Below are positions 45,789 to 54,647 of a DNA stretch of 64,000 nucleotides, one piece after another (position 1 is the stretch's first letter; each line of letters starts with the position of its first letter). This DNA is from Gemmatimonadales bacterium. GTDB lineage: Bacteria; Gemmatimonadota; Gemmatimonadetes; Gemmatimonadales; GWC2-71-9. The notes below the pieces were generated by a model. The model ran no database searches. It worked only from the letters and a program-made list of their open reading frames with translations, and was not told where the DNA came from. The translations under genes and the position numbers were made by a program. The DNA is taken from the NCBI GenBank assembly GCA_020633775.1, contig JACKDA010000003.1, positions 95,802 through 159,801 on the forward strand, read 5' to 3'.

Positions 45789-47018
45789 CTACCGGGCTCG
45801 GGTGACCCGCCAGACCTTCCCGGCCTGGTCGGAGGTGATGTACACGGCGCCGTCGGGCGCGACCGCGACGCCGGCCGCCCGCAGCCCCGTCGCCGACTCG
45901 GCGTCGATGGCGAAGGTCGACCACTCGCCGGTCGGCTGGCCGTTGGCGAAGGGGATGAACACGACCCGGAACCCGGCCTGCGGCAGCGGGGCACGGTTCC
46001 ACGAGCCGTGGAAGGCGAGGAACGCGCCACCGCGGTACGCCGGTCCGAAGGTGTCGTGCGGATAGAACGCCAGCGCCATCGGCGCCCAGTGCCCGGGGAA
46101 GCCGATCGCCGGCTGGGTCTTGCTGGCGCACTCGTCCTGGCGGACGCCATCGCCGCCGTACTCGGGCGCGAGGACCTTCTTCTTCGCGATCGGATCGTGA
46201 TAGCAGTAGGGCCAGCCGTAGTCGGCGCCCTGCGGAATCGGCCCGAACTCCTCGGACGGCTTCTCGGCGCTGTCCTCGTTCGAGAAGCCCCAGAGCGCGG
46301 CAAGCTGGTCGCGGCCGTGCGTCGCGCCCCAGAGCAGGCCGGTCGACGGGTTCACGGCCAGCGCCATCGCATTGCGGAGGCCGGTGGCCCAGCGGGTGCC
46401 ATCGCTCGGCGTCTGGCCCGGCTGCATCGCATCGTAGCGCCAGACACCGGCGCGGGTCGGCAGCTCCGGGCACGGCCGCACGCCCGGCGAGCGGGCCGTG
46501 CGCGTCTCCTCCATGCAGGCATTGCTGCGCGAGCCGTGATCGACGTACATCGCACCGCCGGGCCCGAGGGCCAGCGTCGTCGCGCTGTGGCCGCCCGTCG
46601 GCAACCCGGTCACGATCTCGACCCCGTCACCCGACGGCGCGAGCTCACCCGCCCGCCGCGCGTAGCGCACGATCCGATCGTTGAGCCCGAAGTACACGGC
46701 GTTGTCCGACACCGCGACGCCGGTGCCCGCTCCCGGGCCGAACTGCTCGCGCGCATCGGCGTGGCCGTCGCCGTCGGCGTCGCGCAGGGCCGTCACCCCG
46801 CCACCGCTCCGGCTGCTCGAGGCGACATACACCACGCCATCGGGCGACACCGCCACGTGGCGTGCCCCACCCACCTCGGCGAAGAGCGTGGCACAGAAGC
46901 CGTCGGGCAGCTTGAGGCCGGCATTGTCGGGATCGCAGGCCACCGGGGCCTGGCGGAACCCGAGGAGCCCGAGCAGACCGGCGACGGGCGCGAGGACGAG
47001 GAGGCGGGAGACCTTCAT
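45789..47018 (-). CDS. exported PQQ-type sugar (sorbosone) dehydrogenase-like beta-propeller
   Basis: 409 residues, signal peptide (LLVLAPVAGLLGLLGF), then a six-bladed propeller as in soluble glucose/sorbosone dehydrogenases: ARHVAVSPDGVVYVASS, GATHGRDQLA, GADYGWPYCYHD, FPGHWAPMALAFY and GGAFLAFHGSWNR. Acidic loops (DADGDGHADA) may bind calcium. An oxidoreductase role is family-based; cofactor use is untested. The ATG at 47018 has GGAAGG five bases upstream and is preferred over GTG two codons earlier. Confidence 0.88.
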   Translation of the reverse strand: MKVSRLLVLAPVAGLLGLLGFRQAPVACDPDNAGLKLPDGFCATLFAEVGGARHVAVSPDGVVYVASSSRSGGGVTALRDADGDGHADAREQFGPGAGTGVAVSDNAVYFGLNDRIVRYARRAGELAPSGDGVEIVTGLPTGGHSATTLALGPGGAMYVDHGSRSNACMEETRTARSPGVRPCPELPTRAGVWRYDAMQPGQTPSDGTRWATGLRNAMALAVNPSTGLLWGATHGRDQLAALWGFSNEDSAEKPSEEFGPIPQGADYGWPYCYHDPIAKKKVLAPEYGGDGVRQDECASKTQPAIGFPGHWAPMALAFYPHDTFGPAYRGGAFLAFHGSWNRAPLPQAGFRVVFIPFANGQPTGEWSTFAIDAESATGLRAAGVAVAPDGAVYITSDQAGKVWRVTRAR

Positions 47019-47090
47019 GGACACCTTCCGGGAACACGAGTCGGGGGAGCCCCGCGGCGCGGGGCGGACCCCCGAAGTATAAGAGCGGGG

Positions 47091-48395
47091 TCAGGGGCCG
47101 CCGAGGTCGCCCGGGAGCCGGGGCGACGCGAGGAGCGTGGCGAAGGCGCGCCACCGGGCGTCCGGGTCCTCGCCGCCCTGGCGCTCGACCCAGGCGGCCA
47201 CCATGTCGCGCCCGAGGTTGTAGTTGATCACGTAGCTGCGGTACTGCTGGATGAACCGGAGCGTCTTGGCGGCCGCGTCGGGCGCCTGGAGCCAGTAGCG
47301 CTCCATCGCCGCCACCGCCCCCGCGCTGTCGACCACGCCGTCGAGATACCGGCGTGCCACCTCGTTGCGGGCGTAGTTGAGCGCGGTCATCACGTCGCGC
47401 ACGGCGGCGTTCTGCTCGGCCAGCGCCGGGTCGAGCCCGGCGAGCGGGAACAGCGAGTCGCGCTCGAACGCGGTGCGCGCCGCGCCGGGGAACGCCATCT
47501 CGATGCCGTAGTTGGCGCTCCCCTCCGCGATCAGCGACTGCGGCGAGAAGAGCGGATAGACGCTCACCTCGACCCACCCCCTCCCCTTCACCAGCGCCTC
47601 CTCCAGCGAGGCGTTGTAGACGTGATGGCCCGGATACCCCTCGTGGCAGGCGAGGTCGATCGCGCGATCGACGGCGATCGGGAAGTCGAGGTTGACCTGG
47701 ATCAGCGAGTGGTCGTTGCCCTGGTACCAGTTGTAGGCGTTCCACGAGGTGCCGGTGACGTACTCCAGGTCGAACCGCTCGCTCGCCGGCAGGGCGATGT
47801 GCGCGAGGGTGCGCGCCCGGCAGGCCGCGATCGCCGTCTTGAACACGGTGTCGACCAGCGCGGGCGGGATCTCCACCCTGCCGCGGAACGCCTGATAGCG
47901 CGCGGCCAGCGGCCCGGCGCCCGGGACGAGGGTGTCGAGCACCGCGAGCAGCGAATCGAAGTGGGCGTCCGACAGGTGCGGCGGCTCGGCGTCGTAGAGC
48001 GCCTTCGCCTCCTCGTCAAAGGAGAGCGTCTCGCCCGCGAGCATCCGGGCACGGGCCACCATCGAGCCGAGCTGGGTGCGGAGGTAACGGTGCCGCATCT
48101 GCACCAGCGTGTCGGTGTAGGCGGGGACGGTGTCGCCGAGGATGGCGATCAGCGAATCCGCCGCGGCCCGGATGGCGGCCACGGGGAGCGAATCGGCGTC
48201 GGCGACCGCCTTGAGGCTGTCGGGACCGTAGTAGGCATCGACGTAGGCCGGATCGTGGTGGCCCATCGACAGCGCCAGCACCACGTACTCGCGGGCGATC
48301 GGGTCGAGGGCAGCCGGGTCGGGCGCCTCGGGGGCGCCGGGCGAACAGGCGACGGACAAGGCGGCGAGCGGGATGCAGCGGATCAGGGCGCGCAT
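47091..48395 (-). CDS. DUF885-family lipoprotein, putative metallohydrolase
   Basis: 434 residues. Lipoprotein signal LIRCIPLAALSVAC leads into a helical DUF885 body. The motif LACHEGYPGHHVYN is the zinc-binding HExxxHH-type signature of the family, and IAEGSANYGIEMAFP is the second conserved block. DUF885 proteins resemble M3/M32 peptidases but substrates are mostly unknown. GGAGG lies just upstream of the ATG at 48395; an ATG 12 codons earlier would disrupt the signal peptide. Confidence 0.85.
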   Translation of the reverse strand: MRALIRCIPLAALSVACSPGAPEAPDPAALDPIAREYVVLALSMGHHDPAYVDAYYGPDSLKAVADADSLPVAAIRAAADSLIAILGDTVPAYTDTLVQMRHRYLRTQLGSMVARARMLAGETLSFDEEAKALYDAEPPHLSDAHFDSLLAVLDTLVPGAGPLAARYQAFRGRVEIPPALVDTVFKTAIAACRARTLAHIALPASERFDLEYVTGTSWNAYNWYQGNDHSLIQVNLDFPIAVDRAIDLACHEGYPGHHVYNASLEEALVKGRGWVEVSVYPLFSPQSLIAEGSANYGIEMAFPGAARTAFERDSLFPLAGLDPALAEQNAAVRDVMTALNYARNEVARRYLDGVVDSAGAVAAMERYWLQAPDAAAKTLRFIQQYRSYVINYNLGRDMVAAWVERQGGEDPDARWRAFATLLASPRLPGDLGGP

Positions 48396-48731
48396 GGGGA
48401 CCTCCGTGGGGACGGGGGGAATGGTAATCACCGCGCCCCCCGCAGCCGGTGCCCGCCGATCGCAATGGCCGGCATCGCGTGATGCAGGCCCCCCACACCG
48501 GCGCCCCCCGACCGCACGGGCCGGCCACCGAATGATGCCGGCGACCTGACGGTCGCCGGCTAACGTGCGGGACCCCGCCGTTACGCGCGACCGTCAGGTC
48601 GCGCGTCCCGCACACGATGCCGCCCCTCGCACCTGCGCGCACAAACCCGCCCCCGCGCTCCCGCGCATCCGCGCCACGCCATGCAGCGCATGGCCCCGCC
48701 TGCGATCCCGACTCGGCGGCACCATCGGGGC
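48396..48731. other. 336-base intergenic region between DUF885 and the RAYT gene
   Basis: No gene. The first 30 bases hold the ribosome site of the DUF885 gene. The middle is C-rich with no clear motif. From 48538 to 48605 it contains a palindrome pair described separately. Confidence 0.6.
48538..48605. repeat. REP/BIME-like palindrome pair beside the RAYT gene
   Basis: Two 22-base hairpins face each other. The first (48538-48559) has a 9-bp stem and loop TGAC; the second (48584-48605) has a 9-bp stem and loop GTCA, the reverse complement. Both share the core GCGACCTGACGGTCGC (inverted in the second). The linker also pairs with itself (TAACG...CGTTA and GCGGG...CCCGC), so the whole 68 bases can fold into one cruciform. 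This is the layout of a BIME, two REPs in opposite orientation, next to a REP-associated transposase. Confidence 0.75.
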
Positions 48732-49226
48732 ATGGACGCCACCGCCAGGACTCAGCTCTTCGACACGCGACGGCCGTGGTGGCTGATGGTGACGATGAAC
48801 ACCTATCGGTGGCGCCGGCTCCTCTCGCGGCTGGGGACGACCGACGTGGAACCGCTCCCAGTCGGCATCGCCGTACTCGAGGCGTGGAAACGGATCCCGC
48901 AGCATCGACCGTGGGTGCAGGCGGGGGAGCATGTGATCATGCCCGACCACTTCCATGGCATCCTGCGTTGCGGCATCGCCCCACGCGGGCGTACCGGATC
49001 GATCCGTCACATCATCGGCGGCTTCAAGGCGGAGGCCGTGCGGCTCGCCAGGGCGAGCCGTGCGCTTGGGCGCTCCGAGCGGCTCTGGCACCGCAGCTAC
49101 TACCTCGGCATCCTCGACACCCCCGAGGCTGCACAACGGGCGGCACGATACATCCGCAACAACCCGGGCGTCGCGATCCACGCTGCTCGCCCCCACGCTC
49201 CACTTCGCCGCTACGACGCGCGCTGA
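48732..49226 (+). CDS. REP-associated tyrosine transposase (RAYT, Y1_Tnp family)
   Basis: 164 residues, single HUH domain. The metal-binding HUH motif is VIMPDHFHGILR and the catalytic tyrosine lies in AARYIRNNP. The region GSIRHIIGGFKAEAVRLA and LWHRSYYLGIL is typical of RAYT proteins. RAYTs nick REP hairpins and are thought to have spread REP/BIME elements; they are domesticated single-copy genes. A palindrome pair lies 127 bases upstream. The ATG at 48732 leaves a short lead; ATG at 48681 is possible. The 3' end overlaps the convergent metB end by 16 bases. Confidence 0.9.
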   Translation: MDATARTQLFDTRRPWWLMVTMNTYRWRRLLSRLGTTDVEPLPVGIAVLEAWKRIPQHRPWVQAGEHVIMPDHFHGILRCGIAPRGRTGSIRHIIGGFKAEAVRLARASRALGRSERLWHRSYYLGILDTPEAAQRAARYIRNNPGVAIHAARPHAPLRRYDAR

Positions 49227-50383
49227 GCCACCACGCCCCCCGCCCGCCCCAGTCCCGCCTCGAGGTCCGCCACCAGGTCCGCTTCCGCCTCGATCCCCAC
49301 CGAGAGCCGGAGCAGCGCATCCGAGATCCCGGCCCGCCGCCGCGCGTCGGCGTCCATCGCAGCGTGCGTCATCGTCGCCGGGTGGGCGACAAGCGACTCC
49401 ACTCCGCCGAGCGATTCCGCGAGGGTGAAGTGTGCCAGGCCATCGAGGAATGCCTGGACCGCACGAGCCCCGCCCCGCAGCTCGAACGAGACCATCGCGC
49501 CGAACCCGTCCTGCTGTCGCCGGGCAATCGCGTGGCCCGGATGCTCCCGAAGCCCCGGATACCAGACGCGTCCGACCGCCGGATGCGAGGCCAGCGTCGC
49601 GACGACCGCGGCCGCGTTCTCCTCGTGCATCGCCGTGCGTGCATGCAGCGTCCGCAATCCGCGCAGCGTGAGGTAGCTGTCGAACGGCGCCCCGGTGAGC
49701 CCGAGACAGTTGGCCCACCACGCGAGTTCCTCGCCGAGCCCCGCATCCCGCGTCACGACCGCCCCGCCGACCACGTCGCTGTGGCCGTTGAGGTACTTCG
49801 TCGTGGAGTGCACCACGATATCGGCACCGTGGGCGATCGGCCGCTGCCACGCCGGCGACAGGAAGGTGTTGTCGACGACCACGAGGGCACCGAGGGCGCG
49901 CGCGGCGGTCGCGACCGCGGCGATGTCGGTGATCCGCAGCAGCGGATTCGACGGCGTCTCGATCCAGACGAGCTTGGGCGCGCGGGCCACCGGGGCACCG
50001 AGCCAGCGCGGCAGGTCGACGAACGCGACCTCGAACAGCCCCCGCTTCGCCAGGTGGCTGAGGAGCCGGTGCGTGCCGCCGTAGCAATCGTGCGTCGCGA
50101 CGACCAGGTCGCCGGGGCGAAGCAATTGCAGCACCGTCGTGATCGCCGACATGCCCGAGCCGGTGACGATCCCGTGACTGCCGCCCTCCAGCTCGGCGAT
50201 CGCCGCGCCGAGGATGTCGCGCGTCGGGTTCCCCGAGCGGGTGTAGTCGTAGCGACCCTTCTGGCCGAAGCCGTCGAACGCGAACGTCGACGACAGGTGC
50301 AGCGGCGGCACGACGGCCCCGTGCTCGTGCCCGGTCGCGATCCCGGCGCGGACCGCGCGTGTCCGTCCCTGGTCATGCCGCAC
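49211..50383 (-). CDS. metB: MetB, cystathionine gamma-synthase (Cys/Met PLP family)
   Basis: 390-residue PLP enzyme joining O-acetylhomoserine with cysteine (cystathionine) or possibly with sulfide. Motifs: YDYTRSGNPTRDILG, GSGMSAITTVLQLL, WIETPSNPLLRITDI, and the PLP lysine in VHSTTKYLNGHSD. Start is GTG at 50383 with GGAGG six bases upstream, inside the end of metX (11-base overlap). It shares the SAM-II-controlled transcript. CGS versus sulfhydrylase specificity is not certain from sequence. The stop lies within the last codons of the convergent RAYT gene. Confidence 0.93.
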   Translation of the reverse strand: MRHDQGRTRAVRAGIATGHEHGAVVPPLHLSSTFAFDGFGQKGRYDYTRSGNPTRDILGAAIAELEGGSHGIVTGSGMSAITTVLQLLRPGDLVVATHDCYGGTHRLLSHLAKRGLFEVAFVDLPRWLGAPVARAPKLVWIETPSNPLLRITDIAAVATAARALGALVVVDNTFLSPAWQRPIAHGADIVVHSTTKYLNGHSDVVGGAVVTRDAGLGEELAWWANCLGLTGAPFDSYLTLRGLRTLHARTAMHEENAAAVVATLASHPAVGRVWYPGLREHPGHAIARRQQDGFGAMVSFELRGGARAVQAFLDGLAHFTLAESLGGVESLVAHPATMTHAAMDADARRRAGISDALLRLSVGIEAEADLVADLEAGLGRAGGVVAQRAS

Positions 50384-51278
50384 GGCACACCTCCGCGGGC
50401 AGCACGCGCGACAGGAACGCGGCCACCTGCGCCGGTTCGGTGAGGAAGGCGTCGTGCCCCGTCGGCGAGGAGATCTCCTCGAGGGTGCACGGCCCGCGCG
50501 TCCGTCGATGCAGCGCCTGGAGCTGCCACCGCGGGACCAGTCGATCCTCCGCGACGCCGAGGAGGGCGAGCGGGACGGTGATGTCGGCAGGGTCGACGGC
50601 ATGGAGGTCGATCGACTCGGAGAGCGCGAGGTAGCGCTCGGCCGACCACGACGCGGCGAAGCGCTGGCTGCCGTGATCGAGGTAGCGCTCGACCGGGAAC
50701 TGCTGCCGCCCGCGATGCGTGGCGGGGGTCACCTCGAATCGAGTGGCGAACTCCTCGGCGGTGCGGTACGTCGTCAGCGCCAGCGCGCGGGCGAGGGCGA
50801 CCCCGTCCCGCGGCGTGCCGGCCGCGAGGCCGAGGCGGACGATCCGCCGCTGGATCACGCGGTGGGCGGTCGCCATCGGGTGCGGCTCGTGCGCCGCGGA
50901 GATCACGGCGAGCCGACCGACCCGCTCGGGGTGGCGCGCGGCGAAGGCGAGCGCGACCATCCCGCCGTACGACGCGCCGACCACCGCCTGTACCCGGTCG
51001 ATCGCCAGCTGGTCGAGCAGCGCGGCGAGTCGGTCGGCCTGGTCGGCGGTCGTGATCGTCCCGGTCTCGGGGATGGCCCAGTCGATCCCGAGGATCCGAC
51101 ATCGGGTCGGGTCGAGGACGCATCCCGGGCCGACGAGGTCGGGCCACCAGCCGCGCGGGCCGCCGACGTGGCGGTGGGCGGAGATGCCACCGAGGACGAC
51201 GGTGATCGGCGTCCCGGGGGGACCGACGAGTTCGCACCCGGGGGTGCGCGGGGTCAGGTGAACGGTGGCGGTCGTCAT
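50373..51278 (-). CDS. metX: MetX, homoserine O-acyltransferase
   Basis: 301-residue alpha/beta hydrolase-fold enzyme that acylates homoserine, the entry step of methionine synthesis. The nucleophile serine is in VVGASYGGMVAL, the oxyanion/substrate region includes ITVVLGGISAHRHV, Asp is in GVAEDRLVP and His in SPTGHDAFL. It is shorter than most MetX (350-380 residues), mainly in the lid. ATG at 51278 has GAGGG seven bases upstream; the ATG two codons earlier is too close. It is the first gene after the SAM-II riboswitch, which supports the assignment. Confidence 0.9.
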   Translation of the reverse strand: MTTATVHLTPRTPGCELVGPPGTPITVVLGGISAHRHVGGPRGWWPDLVGPGCVLDPTRCRILGIDWAIPETGTITTADQADRLAALLDQLAIDRVQAVVGASYGGMVALAFAARHPERVGRLAVISAAHEPHPMATAHRVIQRRIVRLGLAAGTPRDGVALARALALTTYRTAEEFATRFEVTPATHRGRQQFPVERYLDHGSQRFAASWSAERYLALSESIDLHAVDPADITVPLALLGVAEDRLVPRWQLQALHRRTRGPCTLEEISSPTGHDAFLTEPAQVAAFLSRVLPAEVCRAA

Positions 51279-51329
51279 CAGCATGCCCTCACAGGGGTGA
51301 TCGGTCTTCCCCCGGGCATGACAGAAACG

Positions 51330-51354
51330 CCCGGCGGCACGAATGGCCGCCAGG
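51330..51354 (-). terminator. hairpin of the metX leader, likely riboswitch expression platform
   Basis: GC-rich 9-bp stem (51346-51354 with 51330-51338, one G-T wobble) with a 7-base loop, followed on the minus strand by CGTTTCTGT. It lies between the SAM-II aptamer and the metX start, where a SAM-dependent terminator would sit. Confidence 0.5.
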
Positions 51355-51365
51355 CGAGGATCGCA

Positions 51366-51414
51366 CTTTTAGCAGTTGTTTAACGTGGCTGCAAGCAGCG
51401 GCAAATGACCACGG
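51366..51414 (-). ncRNA. SAM-II riboswitch upstream of metX-metB
   Basis: On the minus strand the stem CGTGG (51413-51409) pairs with CCACG (51388-51384), enclosing GTCATTTG and CTTGCAG; then come TTAAACAACTGCTAAAAG (51383-51366). The pieces GCAGCCACGTTAAACAA and GCTAAAA match the conserved core of SAM-II (metA/SAM-alpha) aptamers. SAM-II binds S-adenosylmethionine and lowers expression of methionine genes. Position in front of metX fits. Best known from alphaproteobacteria. Confidence 0.9.
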
Positions 51415-51434
51415 ACTCGATCGATTGTGGCCGG

Positions 51435-51463
51435 AGGATACCGGGCCAGGGCGGCAGGGTCAA
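51435..51463 (-). promoter_or_regulatory. promoter of the SAM-II/metX/metB transcript
   Basis: TTGACC (51458-51463), exactly 17 bases, TATCCT (51435-51440) on the minus strand. Transcription would start near 51428, about 14 bases before the aptamer. Confidence 0.7.
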
Positions 51464-51482
51464 GCTGGCACCCCGAGCGCAC

Positions 51483-51554
51483 TGTCACCCTGAGCGAAGC
51501 GAAGGGGCGGTACCATGCGCCTGGCTCCGCCCCTTCGCTTCGCTCAGGGTGACA
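51483..51554. repeat. long inverted repeat, copy A (upstream of ettA)
   Basis: Perfect 28-bp arms (51483-51510 and 51527-51554) around a 16-base loop. Arms begin TGTCACCCTGAGCGAAGC. Copies B and C near 53.4 and 53.9 kb share the outer arm. It lies between the metX promoter and ettA and could act as a terminator or REP-like element. Confidence 0.85.
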
Positions 51555-51608
51555 CGGCGGCGCTGCGCTCCGGGTGACACGGGTCAGGGTGACAGGGAGC
51601 GACCCCGT

Positions 51609-51614
51609 TATCTT
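51609..51614 (+). promoter_or_regulatory. TATCTT box 8 bases before the ettA ATG
   Basis: TATCTT ends 8 bases before ATG; no Shine-Dalgarno site. No -35 at the proper distance. Confidence 0.35.
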
Positions 51615-51622
51615 CCCGCCCC

Positions 51623-53302
<1,680 letters not shown>

Positions 53303-53305
53303 ATC

Positions 53306-53337
53306 GAGGCGTGAGTCGTGAGTCCTGAGAAGTGAGG
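53306..53337. repeat. GTGAGTC-type short repeats after ettA
   Basis: Overlapping copies of GAGGCGTGAG, TCGTGAGTCCTGAG and AAGTGAGG directly after the ettA stop, the same word family as around 23.0 kb. Confidence 0.45.
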
Positions 53338-53346
53338 GGGGAGCGG

Positions 53347-53418
53347 TGTCACCCTGAGCGCAGCGAAGGGGCGGAGCCAGTCGGACGGTTCCGCCCCTTC
53401 GCTGCGCTCAGGGTGACA
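53347..53418. repeat. long inverted repeat, copy B (between ettA and hicB)
   Basis: Perfect 28-bp arms (53347-53374 and 53391-53418) around the 16-base loop AGCCAGTCGGACGGTT. It differs from copy A by one base in each arm and in the loop. Placed between two convergent genes, it could end both transcripts. Confidence 0.85.
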
Positions 53419-53431
53419 GTGCGGCGGGAGC

Positions 53432-53644
53432 CTACCCCGCCACCTCGACCACCTTCGCGTAGCTCCGGGAGGTCGGCAGCGGCTCCCCCGCGTCCCTGAG
53501 TCCCTCCATATGGAACCGCGCGGCCGACGCCATCTCGGCCTCGGCGTCGTCTCGGGTCCTGCCGGTCGCAACGCACCCCGGCAAGTCGGGCGACCAGGCG
53601 GACCAGCCGGTCGACGTTTCCTCCACGATCATCAACAGCTTCAT
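53432..53644 (-). CDS. hicB: HicB antitoxin
   Basis: 70-residue partial RNase H-fold antitoxin that binds and blocks HicA and represses its own promoter in studied systems. The start MKLLMIVEETSTGWSAWSPD and the core LPGCVATGRTRDDAEAEM are typical; the C-terminus lacks an obvious DNA-binding helix-turn-helix, so it may be a short form without autorepression. The ATG at 53644 shares ATGA with the hicA stop and has AGGA upstream; ATG at 53653 is possible. Order hicA-hicB matches classical loci. Confidence 0.88.
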   Translation of the reverse strand: MKLLMIVEETSTGWSAWSPDLPGCVATGRTRDDAEAEMASAARFHMEGLRDAGEPLPTSRSYAKVVEVAG

Positions 53645-53829
53645 CGCCGCCATCCTGCCTGCCGGAAGATGCTCTTCAGTGTTCCCGGGGCGAGGTCATC
53701 GCCCAGGCGGCCTGCCACGGTGACCACGCCCGGCTTGCGTGGGTGCCGGAATTGTCGGTGACTCCCCCGGGTCCTTGCAAGGTACCAGCCGTCGGTGCGC
53801 AGGAGCTTGAGGAGAGCCCGAACCGTCAT
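53641..53829 (-). CDS. hicA: HicA mRNA-interferase toxin
   Basis: 62-residue double-stranded-RNA-binding-fold toxin that cleaves mRNA. The catalytic histidine lies in RTRGSHRQFRHP, and the surrounding LLRTDGWYLA and the ending GTLKSIFRQAGW are typical of HicA. It is first in the pair and overlaps hicB by 4 bases. The pair sits between inverted repeats B and C. Confidence 0.9.
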   Translation of the reverse strand: MTVRALLKLLRTDGWYLARTRGSHRQFRHPRKPGVVTVAGRLGDDLAPGTLKSIFRQAGWRR

Positions 53830-53915
53830 CTCCCCAGCGTGTCAGACCAAGCCCCTTCTCGGAGTCACCGTATGCCGCGTATGGGCGCCAGCTCGCGCGG
53901 AAAACCAGAGAGAGC

Positions 53916-53991
53916 TGTCACCCCGAGCCGCAGGCGAGGGGGCGGAGCCAGTCGGACGGTTCCGCCCCTCCGCCTTCGGCTCAGGGTGGCA
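53916..53991. repeat. long inverted repeat, copy C (imperfect)
   Basis: Diverged relative of copies A and B: arms TGTCACCCCGAGCC and GGCTCAGGGTGGCA with several mismatches, but the 16-base loop is identical to that of copy B. It lies between hicA and the next gene, so hicBA is bracketed by B and C. Confidence 0.7.
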
Positions 53992-54006
53992 CGGCTCGCA
54001 TCCCGT

Positions 54007-54570
54007 TCACCCTACCGGCCAGAGCCAGCCGAACGTCACCGCCGTGATCACGGCGTAGATCACCCCATCGACGCTGTCCTTGAACGCCGAGGACGCCTTG
54101 CGCCCGTACCAGATCACGGCGGGCCAGGTCGCGAGGCCGTAGATCACGAAGGCGATCGCCGCCGTGAAGTGCCAGACGTAGCGCGTTTCCGCCCCCGGCG
54201 GCACCGCCGCACCGGCGATCCAGCCGACGAAGGTGCTCGCCACGAGGAGGAACGCCATCCAGCTGAGGAACATCGGCCCCATCCGGATCGGCCCGGTGGG
54301 GCGCACGGTCATCAGCAGGACCGGCCCTTCCTCGAGCTTCGCGGCGTACTCGGGCGACTTCATGTCGGCGGAGGTGAGGCAGTGCGGCGCGACGTAGTCG
54401 CCGGGCGGGATCTGCATCGGCGCCACCGCCCGGCGGAACGCCTCCTCATCGGGGAGCCGGGCGAAGTCGCTCTTGTGCCACGGCATCACCATGTGGATGA
54501 TCGCGCTGGCGAAGAAGAGGAAGACGGCGGAGAGGACGATCGGCAACCACAGCGTGGCCAGCGGGGTCAT
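54007..54570 (-). CDS. conserved-type membrane protein, unknown function
   Basis: 187 residues. An N-terminal helix (LWLPIVLSAVFLFFASAIIHMV) is followed by a soluble segment with MPWHKSDFARLPDEEAFRRAV and by three further helices (FLSWMAFLLVASTFVGWIAG, WHFTAAIAFVIYGLATWPAVIWYG, VIYAVITAVTFGWLW). The His-rich start (HMVMPWHKSD) resembles small membrane proteins seen in Acidobacteria and Gemmatimonadota, but I know no function. GGAG lies 7 bases before the ATG at 54570; an ATG 12 codons upstream is less likely. Confidence 0.65.
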   Translation of the reverse strand: MTPLATLWLPIVLSAVFLFFASAIIHMVMPWHKSDFARLPDEEAFRRAVAPMQIPPGDYVAPHCLTSADMKSPEYAAKLEEGPVLLMTVRPTGPIRMGPMFLSWMAFLLVASTFVGWIAGAAVPPGAETRYVWHFTAAIAFVIYGLATWPAVIWYGRKASSAFKDSVDGVIYAVITAVTFGWLWPVG

Positions 54571-54647
54571 CGGGACGCTCCATGTGGGTGGGAGAAAGCT
54601 CGACAACGCTAAGGCCAGTGCGGGCTCCGGGCCAGCCCGATGGCGCC

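Noticed and set aside
43036..48482. Two plus-strand open frames of 772 and 903 codons
   Set aside because: They lie opposite the S9 peptidase, Prx-like, sorbosone-dehydrogenase-like and DUF885 genes, all of which have motifs and signal peptides. The plus-strand frames have none.
53830..54006. Additional small gene between hicA and the membrane protein gene
   Set aside because: The short open frames coincide with inverted repeat C and have no ribosome site.
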